A stretch of 64,000 nt of DNA from an uncultured Bacteroidia bacterium (lineage in GTDB: Bacteria; Bacteroidota; Bacteroidia; Bacteroidales; Prolixibacteraceae). The notes under the pieces were generated by a model. It was not told where the DNA came from and did no database searches. It saw only the letters and a list, made by a program, of their open reading frames with translations. A program made the translations under genes and the position numbers. The stretch spans positions 1-64,000 of the forward strand of contig CAIXZH010000052.1 of NCBI GenBank assembly GCA_903923905.1, given 5' to 3'. This document shows positions 8,784-17,115 of this stretch, in pieces (the first letter of the stretch is position 1; every line of letters begins with the position of its first letter).

Positions 8784-9694
8784 ATCTTTTTAGAATTATG
8801 TTTCAATAAAAATTCATTAACTTCTTTAAATGTTGGGATACCTGTTCTTCCTCCAAATTTCATACATTTTAGGGCAGCGCAAGCATTGGCAAATTCCAGG
8901 ACATTATCCATTTCCCATCCTTGGATATAAGCATAGGCAAATGCTCCATGAAAAACATCCCCAGCCCCGGTAGTATCAACTACCGGAACATCATAAGCAT
9001 CTTTTTGAATAGTGCCATCTTTTGTTACGGCCAATACCCCTTCTTTTCCACACGTTACTGCCGCAATAAGGCATCCTGTTGAAAACATTTCTTCGACAGC
9101 TTTATGAATGTTTGTTTCTCCAGAGTAGCCAATTGCAAATGATTCGGAAGCTATACAAATGTCAGCAAGCCCAATAAGGATATCAATATGCGGAAGCAAT
9201 GTCCCGGCATCCAATGAAACGATCACTCCATTATCTTTAGCAATGCGGGCAGCTTTTATGGCTGCTTCTGTATTATGCCCATCAAGGTGAAGTAGTTTTA
9301 GTGACTTAATAAATTCAGGATCAACCTGATCCGGATTCATAGGAAGTGAAGTTCCCTTGGTCCACGCGATGCTTCGCTTCCCACTTTCTTTTTCAATCCA
9401 GCAGAATGCAGCTGGTGATTCTATGCCACTTTTCACCTGAATATAGGATGTATTTATATTCTCTTTACTAAGACCCTGAATTATTTCTGATCCCCGATCA
9501 TCATTCCCGACAGCTCCAATAAAAGCTGTCCGGGCACCAAGTCGGGCTGCTGTCACAATTGCAGTCGCGGCAGGTCCACCACCTTGCACCAAACTATGAA
9601 TTATTTCAACTTTTTCATCCACAGGAATATGAGGAAGAATGCACAAATAATCCAGAGAGCAGAAACCTAGTCCGGCAATTTCTATGATCTTCAC
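8774..9694 (-). CDS. PfkB-family sugar kinase (IolC-like position)
   Basis: A 306-residue ribokinase-family kinase. It has the N-terminal GGG substrate motif (LVQGGGPAATAIVTAARLG) and the C-terminal signature VDTTGAGDVFHGAF, whose Asp is the catalytic base. Translation appears to start at GTG: the stop of iolB and this start overlap as GTGA. Between iolB and an IolJ-type aldolase it would fit 5-dehydro-2-deoxygluconate kinase (IolC), but PfkB sequences alone do not fix the substrate, and 2-keto-3-deoxygluconate or similar acids remain possible. Confidence 0.8.
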   Translation of the reverse strand: MKIIEIAGLGFCSLDYLCILPHIPVDEKVEIIHSLVQGGGPAATAIVTAARLGARTAFIGAVGNDDRGSEIIQGLSKENINTSYIQVKSGIESPAAFCWIEKESGKRSIAWTKGTSLPMNPDQVDPEFIKSLKLLHLDGHNTEAAIKAARIAKDNGVIVSLDAGTLLPHIDILIGLADICIASESFAIGYSGETNIHKAVEEMFSTGCLIAAVTCGKEGVLAVTKDGTIQKDAYDVPVVDTTGAGDVFHGAFAYAYIQGWEMDNVLEFANACAALKCMKFGGRTGIPTFKEVNEFLLKHNSKKICH

Positions 9695-10503
9695 CGCTTT
9701 GTCTTGAGTAAATTTTCACATTTAATCACCCAATTGTAATTATCCTCAGGTCTTGACAGGAAAAGCCTCTTTTCGCCGGCCATCATCCAAAGCATATATA
9801 AGGAATCTACTGGGGATGTTCCCACTGGATGATATCCGTCAGCCAGAATGGCTGTGTCTCCGTCGCGAAGAAGATATGCATCATCTCTCGACTTGTCATC
9901 GGTATAACTGACTTGTAAGCCAAAGCCGGTAGGTGGATTAATTCGGAAATGATATATCTCGTCCATATCCACCTCCACAGGTAAGTTGTCATTGTCATGG
10001 CGATGAGGTGGAAAAGCCCAGTTTCCGGGAGGAATTAAAGTCTCACCGATGAACAGATTTTGGGCGTTTACTTTCTGATCAATGATAAAATAAGCCTTTC
10101 TGGTCCAATTTAAAACACCGAGATTTACTTCAGTGACATCATCTGGTCCAATTAAAACCGGGCTTGATTTTAAAGTTGAACCTGCCGAACATATTCCAAT
10201 TTCAACTTCAGTTTCCGCTTCAATTTTATAGGAAGTATTACATGGCAGATAGACCGTTGTTGGTTTACCTGAGAATACATCTTTACGGATACCTATTTGC
10301 TCAAAATTAAAATCATCTCCAGAGAAAGTACAAGTTCCGGACATGATCACAAAAGCAGATTCATATGTTTCTGTCTTCCCCGAAAAGGAGCTGCCTGCCT
10401 TCATTTTCAAGGTATCAAATATGGCTTTTTTCAGACCTGATTCACCTTCGGCCACAACCTGGTTATAGCCGTAATCTGGTTGATATTTTTTTAATAAACT
10501 CAT
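9691..10503 (-). CDS. iolB: 5-deoxy-glucuronate isomerase (IolB family)
   Basis: This 270-residue double cupin has the IolB/KduI superfamily metal site: PPHRHDNDNLPVEVDMDEIYHFRI, in which two His, a Glu and a further Glu/His are the usual ligands, followed by NPPTGFGLQVSYTDD. Length matches IolB (about 270) better than KduI. IolB converts 5-deoxy-D-glucuronate to 5-dehydro-2-deoxy-D-gluconate in myo-inositol breakdown. It is coupled to the kinase gene by a 4-bp overlap. No inositol dehydrogenase, dehydratase or diketone hydrolase is seen in the window, so how its substrate would arise is open. Confidence 0.85.
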   Translation of the reverse strand: MSLLKKYQPDYGYNQVVAEGESGLKKAIFDTLKMKAGSSFSGKTETYESAFVIMSGTCTFSGDDFNFEQIGIRKDVFSGKPTTVYLPCNTSYKIEAETEVEIGICSAGSTLKSSPVLIGPDDVTEVNLGVLNWTRKAYFIIDQKVNAQNLFIGETLIPPGNWAFPPHRHDNDNLPVEVDMDEIYHFRINPPTGFGLQVSYTDDKSRDDAYLLRDGDTAILADGYHPVGTSPVDSLYMLWMMAGEKRLFLSRPEDNYNWVIKCENLLKTKR

Positions 10504-10574
10504 AGCTTTAAATTTTATTTATTTTAATTTGAAAATCTATTTAATTCAGTATCAATTCAATTAGAAAATATTGA

Positions 10575-11690
10575 TTATATCAATTCTGCCACAAATTCAG
10601 CTATATCGACTGCTTTAATATCAGCATGATCGCCAATATTATTTTTGGCGGTAGCTGATAAGGTGATTATAATTGTACAGTCTATATCATGAGCCTGAAT
10701 TCTGATTTTTTCACCTAGTTTATCACCTTGTGTAAATAACCGATCGTTGAAGGTAAAGGCAGCCTCACCGGTTGAAAGTAATTTTTCGCGATTCCAGCGC
10801 ATCTCCACAAAATTATCTCCTGCAGAAGATTTTATGATTTCCCGTGGAGCTTCGAACACAGCATTAAATCGACCTAAAAATTCAGAATCGGCCAATGTTA
10901 TTTTCTCAGTTGTTTTAGCTAGCTCCAAACTTCCTGATTTGACTAATTCAGCTAAATACTCTGACATATGCAAGATTTTCATTTTGGAATCAAATTTGAA
11001 GCCCCATCCGGGATAGTCATTTTTAAAGGCATCGTAAGCCAGCGGATCAGAAACCACTACTTTTTTACAGCCTGAATTGATTATTCTTGAATAAATCTGG
11101 CCAGCTTTTATAATAGCCTCATCTGGATATCCAAGCAAGTCAAGGATCTTTCCACTCTCAGGCTCATTTTTAAGAAGTGTATAGGAGATATTCAAGTGAT
11201 TAAATATTTTGATAGCTGCCCGGGCAATTTCTGGATTCCTGAAATTTATTTCGGATCCCATAAAATATAATACATCTGCTTTCTTTTCTTCAATTATCTG
11301 AGAGAAGGAAGCTGACTTTACGATCTGGTACGGATTGTCACTTTCAAGTAACGATGACTTTATTGATTCAACTACCTCAAGTGTTTGACCTTTCCGAACA
11401 ATATCCTTTCTGGCAAATTTGATTAATTCCGGGATGTTATAGGCGCCAATCTCGAAACCTGAACACCAACTCTTACACGAGCCGCAAACAAAGCAATTAT
11501 AAATAGCTTCCACAGTTGATTTGTCATATTCCTTCCCGGCAATATAAACGCTTTGCAGCAACATTGCCCTTCCCCTTGGAGTGTCTGACTCTTTGTAACT
11601 TATGAATTCTGAAGGGCAGGACTGCCTGCACATCGGACAGTACCGGCAAGCTTTTATGGTATCTAAATTATTTTTGGATATTGATGTCAT
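10575..11690 (-). CDS. Fe-S oxidoreductase subunit, GlcF-like, with a degenerate CCG region
   Basis: A 371-residue protein with two ferredoxin-type clusters at the N-terminus: CRYCPMCRQSCP (about residues 15-26) and CFVCGSCKSWC (about 66-76). The rest aligns by eye with the CCG part of GlcF/HdrD proteins, but the expected cysteine motifs are gone. For example, positions where CCG and CPxC usually occur read NEPESGKILDLLG and VVVSDPLAYDAF. It lies 26 bp after an FAD-linked oxidase gene, so it likely takes electrons from that subunit. Loss of the CCG ligands suggests simple electron relay. Confidence 0.7.
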   Translation of the reverse strand: MTSISKNNLDTIKACRYCPMCRQSCPSEFISYKESDTPRGRAMLLQSVYIAGKEYDKSTVEAIYNCFVCGSCKSWCSGFEIGAYNIPELIKFARKDIVRKGQTLEVVESIKSSLLESDNPYQIVKSASFSQIIEEKKADVLYFMGSEINFRNPEIARAAIKIFNHLNISYTLLKNEPESGKILDLLGYPDEAIIKAGQIYSRIINSGCKKVVVSDPLAYDAFKNDYPGWGFKFDSKMKILHMSEYLAELVKSGSLELAKTTEKITLADSEFLGRFNAVFEAPREIIKSSAGDNFVEMRWNREKLLSTGEAAFTFNDRLFTQGDKLGEKIRIQAHDIDCTIIITLSATAKNNIGDHADIKAVDIAEFVAELI

Positions 11691-11716
11691 ATTGTGTTTA
11701 TTAATTTTATTTTGAT

Positions 11717-13168
11717 TTATACTCCAAACCCCAATTTGCCTGGATTCATGATTCCATTCGGATCAAGAGATTTCTTTAAATTTTTAAGGATATCAAAAGA
11801 ATTCCCGTATAACTCCGGTACAAGCCTGCTAAGTTTCAACCCTATTCCATGATGTTCATTTAAGACCCCCCCTGCCTCAATTGCTGCCCTTAATGCATCA
11901 TTCCAGATGCTGTTGTGGACAAAAAGCAATTCATGAGGATCTTCAGGTGGAGTTTCGATTATAAACCGGGCATAAAGCATACAACCCCAATTAAACCAAT
12001 GTGAGAAATGTCCGATAAACCTCGCCTGAGGATATTTGGTCCCAATCACATTCTTCATAGCATTAAAAATATTTTCAATATTACTGTAGGTTGAAACAGT
12101 ATCCAAAGTGCCGAAACATTGAGGCAGGCTGAACATATATGGAGGGAAAAAGAATTTGTAGCGGTTTTTCCACCATTGCTGACCAAGATCTTCGCCCAAA
12201 TCTTCACCGCCTTCTTCGTCGGCAATTTCTCTTGCATACTTTAACTGCAGATCCACCATTTCTTTGCGACCATCGAAACCATAAACCATATAAGCCCCTT
12301 TTTTGTCAATTCCCAAAACTTTATGGATTACCTCTTTGGTCTCATCTTCGCTGTATAACCTGATTACTGAAGGTTGTAGTTTTTCAGTCATTAACCGTTG
12401 TCCGACTCTTAATCCAGTGGTAAGGTCCTTAAAAATAAATGCCCGAAACCTCCTGACCTCCGGAATTTTATTTATCGTCAATGTTACTTTGGTGACAATA
12501 CCTAAGGTCCCTTCGGAACCAATGAAGAGTTGATTTAAGTCAGGACCACAGGCTGTTTTTGGAACCGGTAGACTTTTAATAATTTCTCCATTCGGAAGGA
12601 CAATTTCCATGTTAACGATCATATCTTCAAGTTTTCCATACTTTGTAGATAGAACTCCTGTGCCTCTGTGTGCAATAAAACCTCCCACCGTAGCACAATT
12701 TGCAGAAGCAGGGTCATGCATGGTTGACAGGCCTTGCTTCTCAAGTTCCCATTCAAGGTGTTGCATAATAATTCCTGTTCCAACTTTCACAGTCATGGAG
12801 TTTTGGTCGATACAAAAGATTTGATCCATTCTTTTGGTATCCAGGATAATCCCTCCGAAAACAGGAAGAGCGCCACCCTGGGATCCGCTGCCACCTCCCC
12901 AAGTAGTAACAGGGATCTTATAGTTATTGGCGATTTTCAAGATTTTTGAAACTTCAGTTGCATTCGCGGGATGAACAATAAAGTCTGCCGATGGGCGGGT
13001 AAGATCTCTTCCTTTCTGTCGGTCGTGCCACATTTCAGGAATCCAAAAATAATCGACTGAATAAACCTCCTTATCGGAAGATTTTGTTGATACATAATCT
13101 TTGCCGACAATGTCCTGCAACTCGAAAAGGACCATGTCAAACATGTACGAGCTTTGTTCTAATTTCAT
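11717..13168 (-). CDS. FAD-linked oxidase, GlcD/D-lactate dehydrogenase type
   Basis: This 483-residue protein has a PCMH-type FAD domain (TTWGGGSGSQGGALPV near residue 90, then MHDPASANCATVGGFIAHRGTG) and the C-terminal FAD oxidase domain ending in NEHHGIGLKLSRLVPE and DPNGIMNPGKLGFG. Family enzymes oxidise 2-hydroxy acids (glycolate, D-lactate, D-2-hydroxyglutarate) or alkylglycerone phosphate. The paired Fe-S protein just downstream and the FGGY kinase just upstream suggest oxidation of a sugar acid or polyol in the same pathway. Substrate not predictable from sequence. Confidence 0.85.
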   Translation of the reverse strand: MKLEQSSYMFDMVLFELQDIVGKDYVSTKSSDKEVYSVDYFWIPEMWHDRQKGRDLTRPSADFIVHPANATEVSKILKIANNYKIPVTTWGGGSGSQGGALPVFGGIILDTKRMDQIFCIDQNSMTVKVGTGIIMQHLEWELEKQGLSTMHDPASANCATVGGFIAHRGTGVLSTKYGKLEDMIVNMEIVLPNGEIIKSLPVPKTACGPDLNQLFIGSEGTLGIVTKVTLTINKIPEVRRFRAFIFKDLTTGLRVGQRLMTEKLQPSVIRLYSEDETKEVIHKVLGIDKKGAYMVYGFDGRKEMVDLQLKYAREIADEEGGEDLGEDLGQQWWKNRYKFFFPPYMFSLPQCFGTLDTVSTYSNIENIFNAMKNVIGTKYPQARFIGHFSHWFNWGCMLYARFIIETPPEDPHELLFVHNSIWNDALRAAIEAGGVLNEHHGIGLKLSRLVPELYGNSFDILKNLKKSLDPNGIMNPGKLGFGV

Positions 13169-13199
13169 TGGTGAATAATTTATTTTTTATTGATTCTTT

Positions 13200-14723
13200 T
13201 TAATTTATAATCTTATTCATACACTGGTAAATATCTTTGAGCCTGTCATGTATCTCAAGATACAGCTTAAAAAACACGATGTATTTATGATGATTAGAAT
13301 AATTAGGTTCAAAGATTTTATCAACTTTTAGACACTTTTGAACTGCTGTAACTACGTCAGGAAAAACACCGATACCGACTCCCGCGAGCAGGGCTGAACC
13401 ATAGGATGCATCAGTAAAAGATGGTCTTATCACCTTTTTCCCGAATACATCGCAAATGATTTGCGACCAGATATCGCTTTTCGCTCCACCTCCGATGATG
13501 ATAAATTCGGTAACTTCCAGGTTCATATTTTCAATCATCCTGAAACAATCCTTTAGTGAGTATGCAACACCCTCCATCACAGCTTTGATGAAATGTCCTT
13601 TTTGATGGGACATTGAAGCCCCTATAAAACTGGCCCTCAAATGTGGATCCCAATATGGAGCTCTCTCACCCAATAAGTACGGATGAAAAATCAAGCCGTC
13701 AGAACCTACAGGTAATGAGATAATTAAATTTTCCATTAGTTGGTATTCGTTAATCCCACTACCTCTTGATTTTTCAGTTTCTTCAAAACAAAAATTATCA
13801 CGGAACCACCTCATGGCGTAGGCAGCTGTATTAGTAGCAGCAGCAGTATACCACAGACCAGGGACGACATGTGAATAGGTTAAAGTGCGAGGATTTGGAT
13901 TTGGACTGTCCGTCATTAAATTGACATTCCCAGCTGTCGCTAACTTGATGACGCATTGTCCAGCGTTAATAGCTCCTGCGGCATAATCCTCAACAGTAAC
14001 GTCAGAAGTCCCGCATGCAACTGGAGTGCCTTCAGATAACCCAGTAATTTTTGAAGCTTCGATCGTGATTTTGCCTACAATATCAGTCGGAGAAAATATT
14101 GGCGGCAACACTTCAGTGGATAATCCAATCAATTGACATAACTCTTTTGACCACTCTTTTTTCCTGATGTCAAATAATAGGGTTCCCTGAGCATCAATGA
14201 AATCAGTTTCCCAACTCCCTGTCAATAAATACCGGATGTAGTCTTTCACGAACATGATCCGGTGGATCTTTTTAAAGTTGTCTGGTTCATGGTTCTTTAC
14301 CCATAATAATTGAGGAAGCGTCCATGTTGGTGAAACCTTATGATATGTAAGCCCGAAAATTTCAGCTCCCCATCCTTTATCGAGGCAAGCTACTTCATCC
14401 CCACTTCGCTGATCTGTCCACATAATTGTGGGCCTTATTACCTTCATTTGCCTGTCTAAAAGAACTGCGTTGTGTGTTGAACCATCAACAGCGATCGATT
14501 TGACGTTTTTCAAATCAATATTTTTCGATTTTCTTATTTTTGTCAAACAGGTGGTTAGGGCTAAAAACCAATCGCTAGGATTTTGTTCACTATAGGATGG
14601 CTTGGGATGATAGGTTTCATATTCTTCCGAAAATTCAGCAATAATATTTCCAATCACATCGATGACTGTAATTTTACACCCACCAGTCCCAAGATCAATT
14701 CCTAAAAGCAGTTTATCGCTCAT
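13200..14723 (-). CDS. FGGY-family carbohydrate kinase, xylulokinase-like
   Basis: A 507-residue FGGY kinase. The N-terminal ATP fold begins LLLGIDLGTGGCKITVID and continues with MWTDQRSGDEV; the C-terminal half has IIGGGAKSDIWSQIICDVFGK and the Gly-rich ASYGSALLAGVGIG. This is closest in style to xylulokinase (XylB) and related ketose or polyol kinases. It lies 31 bp upstream of the FAD-oxidase gene and 8 bp after the deacetylase-like gene, so it is part of the same transcript. The kinase provides a second phosphorylation step besides the PfkB enzyme. Confidence 0.85.
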   Translation of the reverse strand: MSDKLLLGIDLGTGGCKITVIDVIGNIIAEFSEEYETYHPKPSYSEQNPSDWFLALTTCLTKIRKSKNIDLKNVKSIAVDGSTHNAVLLDRQMKVIRPTIMWTDQRSGDEVACLDKGWGAEIFGLTYHKVSPTWTLPQLLWVKNHEPDNFKKIHRIMFVKDYIRYLLTGSWETDFIDAQGTLLFDIRKKEWSKELCQLIGLSTEVLPPIFSPTDIVGKITIEASKITGLSEGTPVACGTSDVTVEDYAAGAINAGQCVIKLATAGNVNLMTDSPNPNPRTLTYSHVVPGLWYTAAATNTAAYAMRWFRDNFCFEETEKSRGSGINEYQLMENLIISLPVGSDGLIFHPYLLGERAPYWDPHLRASFIGASMSHQKGHFIKAVMEGVAYSLKDCFRMIENMNLEVTEFIIIGGGAKSDIWSQIICDVFGKKVIRPSFTDASYGSALLAGVGIGVFPDVVTAVQKCLKVDKIFEPNYSNHHKYIVFFKLYLEIHDRLKDIYQCMNKIIN

Positions 14724-14731
14724 TTTTTAAA

Positions 14732-16249
14732 TTAAAAGTTAAGCGTAATTATCCCCTTTTCGCCCTGAAAATCACGGCCGGAAACTTCCAGGATCAACAT
14801 GTTTAGATTCTCATTATACGCCGTTGATTTGATTAGCAGATTAATATTTGATGAATCAATTGTTTTAGGCTTAGCACATTTCAGTTTAATAAATTGATTA
14901 CCAAACATTTTAATCCTGAACTTTAGAGTGTTTTCACTCGACTCAAGGCTGTAAATATTATAGGTACCATCGTTCAAAATGCAATTCTCCATAAGCTGAC
15001 TGCCAAATGAATATTCCAGTCGGTAGATTTTTTTTTCAAGTATAGGCAGATAAAGAAAGGCGAATCCACCATCTTCGAGATAGCCGCAGATTTTTTGATG
15101 ATCAATTGAGACTGAGGATATATGTTCGTACCTGTTGAGTTTTATCTTGATTACCATATTCCCCAGTAAATCATTTTTATAAACTTCATCTGGCATGCCA
15201 GAATTGTCAATCACTAGACAATTTTCAAGCTTTTCCGTAACTTTTGAGAAATTATTGTACAACCATTGAGAATGCAACTGTTCAGTGTTCTTTGCCACAT
15301 ACCGTCCAGGGGTCTCTTGTACCCTTTTATAATAACTAATAAATTGTCTGGTTACCTGTGGCTGGAGGTAATAATCCTGTGCCAGCCAGTTAGCCCAATG
15401 GGATTCGATGATATCACTTTCCTGAATTTCAAGGGGAACCGAGGGGAGTGCTCCAAGACGCCACCATTCATTTCCATAATTAATTCTGTTTATCACGTGA
15501 ACACCATGGTCAAAGCCACCGCTATTCTTTCCTTCGGGTGGTTTCAGTTCAGATATGAATGAAAAATCGGTATTTGCATATTTAACTCCATTTTGATGCA
15601 GTAGTTTACCCAAACTATAATCTTCCTCGGGATTCCAATAGTAGCTGTAAGAACCGGGAACAAAACTTTCAGGTAGCGAATGACCGTTTTCAGGGGTCAG
15701 ACCATATTGGGCCAGGATTTCCTTAAAGCATCTGAAATGATCAACCAATATCTCTTCCGGCCAGGGTTTTTTATCCTCGCGGTTATACCATTCAGCCCTT
15801 ATTTTGTGCATCTTCTCAGGCCAATATTCATGTCCAACCCCATGTATACCAAATTCAAGAAATGCGGCGTTATCCCTAACATAAGCCATTATTTCATTCT
15901 GTTCATCACATACAATTTCTGAATTGTCCCAATCTTTACCATGCATCGTAGTTGTCGGATATGTGGCACAAACATTAGCTCTGTCCATCTCGCACAGCAC
16001 AAACAATCCCTGGATCCTGACACCAACAGCTTTTCCTACTTCTACAATGGCCCTGTAATCACTCTGCTCCATGTGTTTGTTAATGCCGGTACGATAGGGT
16101 CCCTGGCCGCCATTTGCGCCAATACTGGTGCCAATATTCCAACCTAAATCATCAATGGCAAAAGCAAAAGCCCTGGGAATTATAATTTCATGTTCATTTT
16201 TCTCAATCAAAGACATGGTAGTTGGTCTATTTAAATTGCTTAAATACAT
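14732..16249 (-). CDS. Polysaccharide-deacetylase-like (NodB-type barrel) protein, function unknown
   Basis: I cannot place this 505-residue protein in a characterised family. Near residue 29 it has FAFAIDDLGWNIG, with the Asp-Asp pair in the position of the metal-binding Asp of NodB/polysaccharide deacetylases, and near residue 137 FGIHGVGHEYW, resembling the H-x-x-x-H metal motif. The region from about residue 355 on looks like a beta-rich C-terminal domain. No signal peptide is seen, which is odd for a deacetylase. The gene overlaps the NagB-like gene by 10 bp; a second possible start is the ATG at residue 12. A cytoplasmic metal hydrolase acting on the imported sugar is a guess. Confidence 0.55.
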   Translation of the reverse strand: MYLSNLNRPTTMSLIEKNEHEIIIPRAFAFAIDDLGWNIGTSIGANGGQGPYRTGINKHMEQSDYRAIVEVGKAVGVRIQGLFVLCEMDRANVCATYPTTTMHGKDWDNSEIVCDEQNEIMAYVRDNAAFLEFGIHGVGHEYWPEKMHKIRAEWYNREDKKPWPEEILVDHFRCFKEILAQYGLTPENGHSLPESFVPGSYSYYWNPEEDYSLGKLLHQNGVKYANTDFSFISELKPPEGKNSGGFDHGVHVINRINYGNEWWRLGALPSVPLEIQESDIIESHWANWLAQDYYLQPQVTRQFISYYKRVQETPGRYVAKNTEQLHSQWLYNNFSKVTEKLENCLVIDNSGMPDEVYKNDLLGNMVIKIKLNRYEHISSVSIDHQKICGYLEDGGFAFLYLPILEKKIYRLEYSFGSQLMENCILNDGTYNIYSLESSENTLKFRIKMFGNQFIKLKCAKPKTIDSSNINLLIKSTAYNENLNMLILEVSGRDFQGEKGIITLNF

Positions 16250-17079
16250 ATAGGAGTTCTGATGGTATCTTCATCAGTAAATAACACCCAGTTTTTATGT
16301 TCCTGAACCCATGTAACCGGATAATCGTCGCCAATTTCACCAAGGACAGCGATACGAACAACGGTTGTGGCCCAGTCAATACCGGGAATGCCACTTCTGG
16401 TCATTAGTAATACCTCATCTGCGGCGAGCAATTGATTTAGTCCTACTGTAATTCCTCTGCGCGGGAAATTTTCAAGGTCGCCACCGACACCGGACCTGAT
16501 TGCTCCTAATGTTACTGTAAAGTCATTGATAAATGTAACCCGCGGGTCAGTGTTCCTTACCCATGGTTCTGGTTCATTGAAGGCCAGGTGACCATGGACT
16601 CCCACTCCGGCATAGGTAACATCAAGGTGTTTGGCTGCGATCCATCCTCTTAGTTGATTCAAATTTGCTGCTGTAGGAAAGATGACTTTTGAAAAATCAG
16701 GAAGTAATTCCTTATCAATAGTTTCGAAGATTTTATACAATTGTCCTCTCAAACTCAGGTAGTGGGTTGAAGGTATCTCCACTCCATTGATGTCGGCATA
16801 CTCATCCATAAAGAAAAAGTGAACGTTTGCTAAAGAGATGCGTTCGCTGTTCACCATTTCTACAAATATTGGATATTGCTGCCAGGGACCAAATGGGAAT
16901 ATTCCGGCAGTTTCTTTACCCTTTGAATTGTTGCTCGCAATCAGATTTCGCATATGCTCAGCGAAATACTGATAGATTTCCCAGGTATCTTTTAAAATAA
17001 TCAAGTGTTTGCCAGCTTTGACTTTAACCTCTTCAGCACTTAATTTATTGAGTGCCCTTACTTCATCGCCTCTTTTCAT
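16240..17079 (-). CDS. NagB-like glucosamine-6-phosphate deaminase/isomerase family protein, atypical active site
   Basis: This 279-residue protein is clearly NagB-like: FFFMDEYADING near residue 88 matches the FxMDEY base motif, and GVGVHGHLAFNEPEPW near residue 160 matches GIGxDGHIAFNEP. In canonical enzymes the Asp of DGH is part of the proton relay; here it is His (HGH), while the following His and the Glu of FNEP are kept. That argues for a changed reaction or substrate rather than ordinary GlcN6P deamination. It overlaps the deacetylase-like gene by 10 bp and follows the permease gene by 36 bp. Confidence 0.75.
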   Translation of the reverse strand: MKRGDEVRALNKLSAEEVKVKAGKHLIILKDTWEIYQYFAEHMRNLIASNNSKGKETAGIFPFGPWQQYPIFVEMVNSERISLANVHFFFMDEYADINGVEIPSTHYLSLRGQLYKIFETIDKELLPDFSKVIFPTAANLNQLRGWIAAKHLDVTYAGVGVHGHLAFNEPEPWVRNTDPRVTFINDFTVTLGAIRSGVGGDLENFPRRGITVGLNQLLAADEVLLMTRSGIPGIDWATTVVRIAVLGEIGDDYPVTWVQEHKNWVLFTDEDTIRTPICI

Positions 17080-17115
17080 TTTTTGTATTAATTTATATTA
17101 TTTATTATCAGCTGT

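Noticed and set aside
9691-10503. KduI (pectin pathway isomerase) instead of IolB
   Set aside because: Length, the NLPVEVDMDEIYHFR metal region and the kinase/aldolase neighbours fit IolB better.
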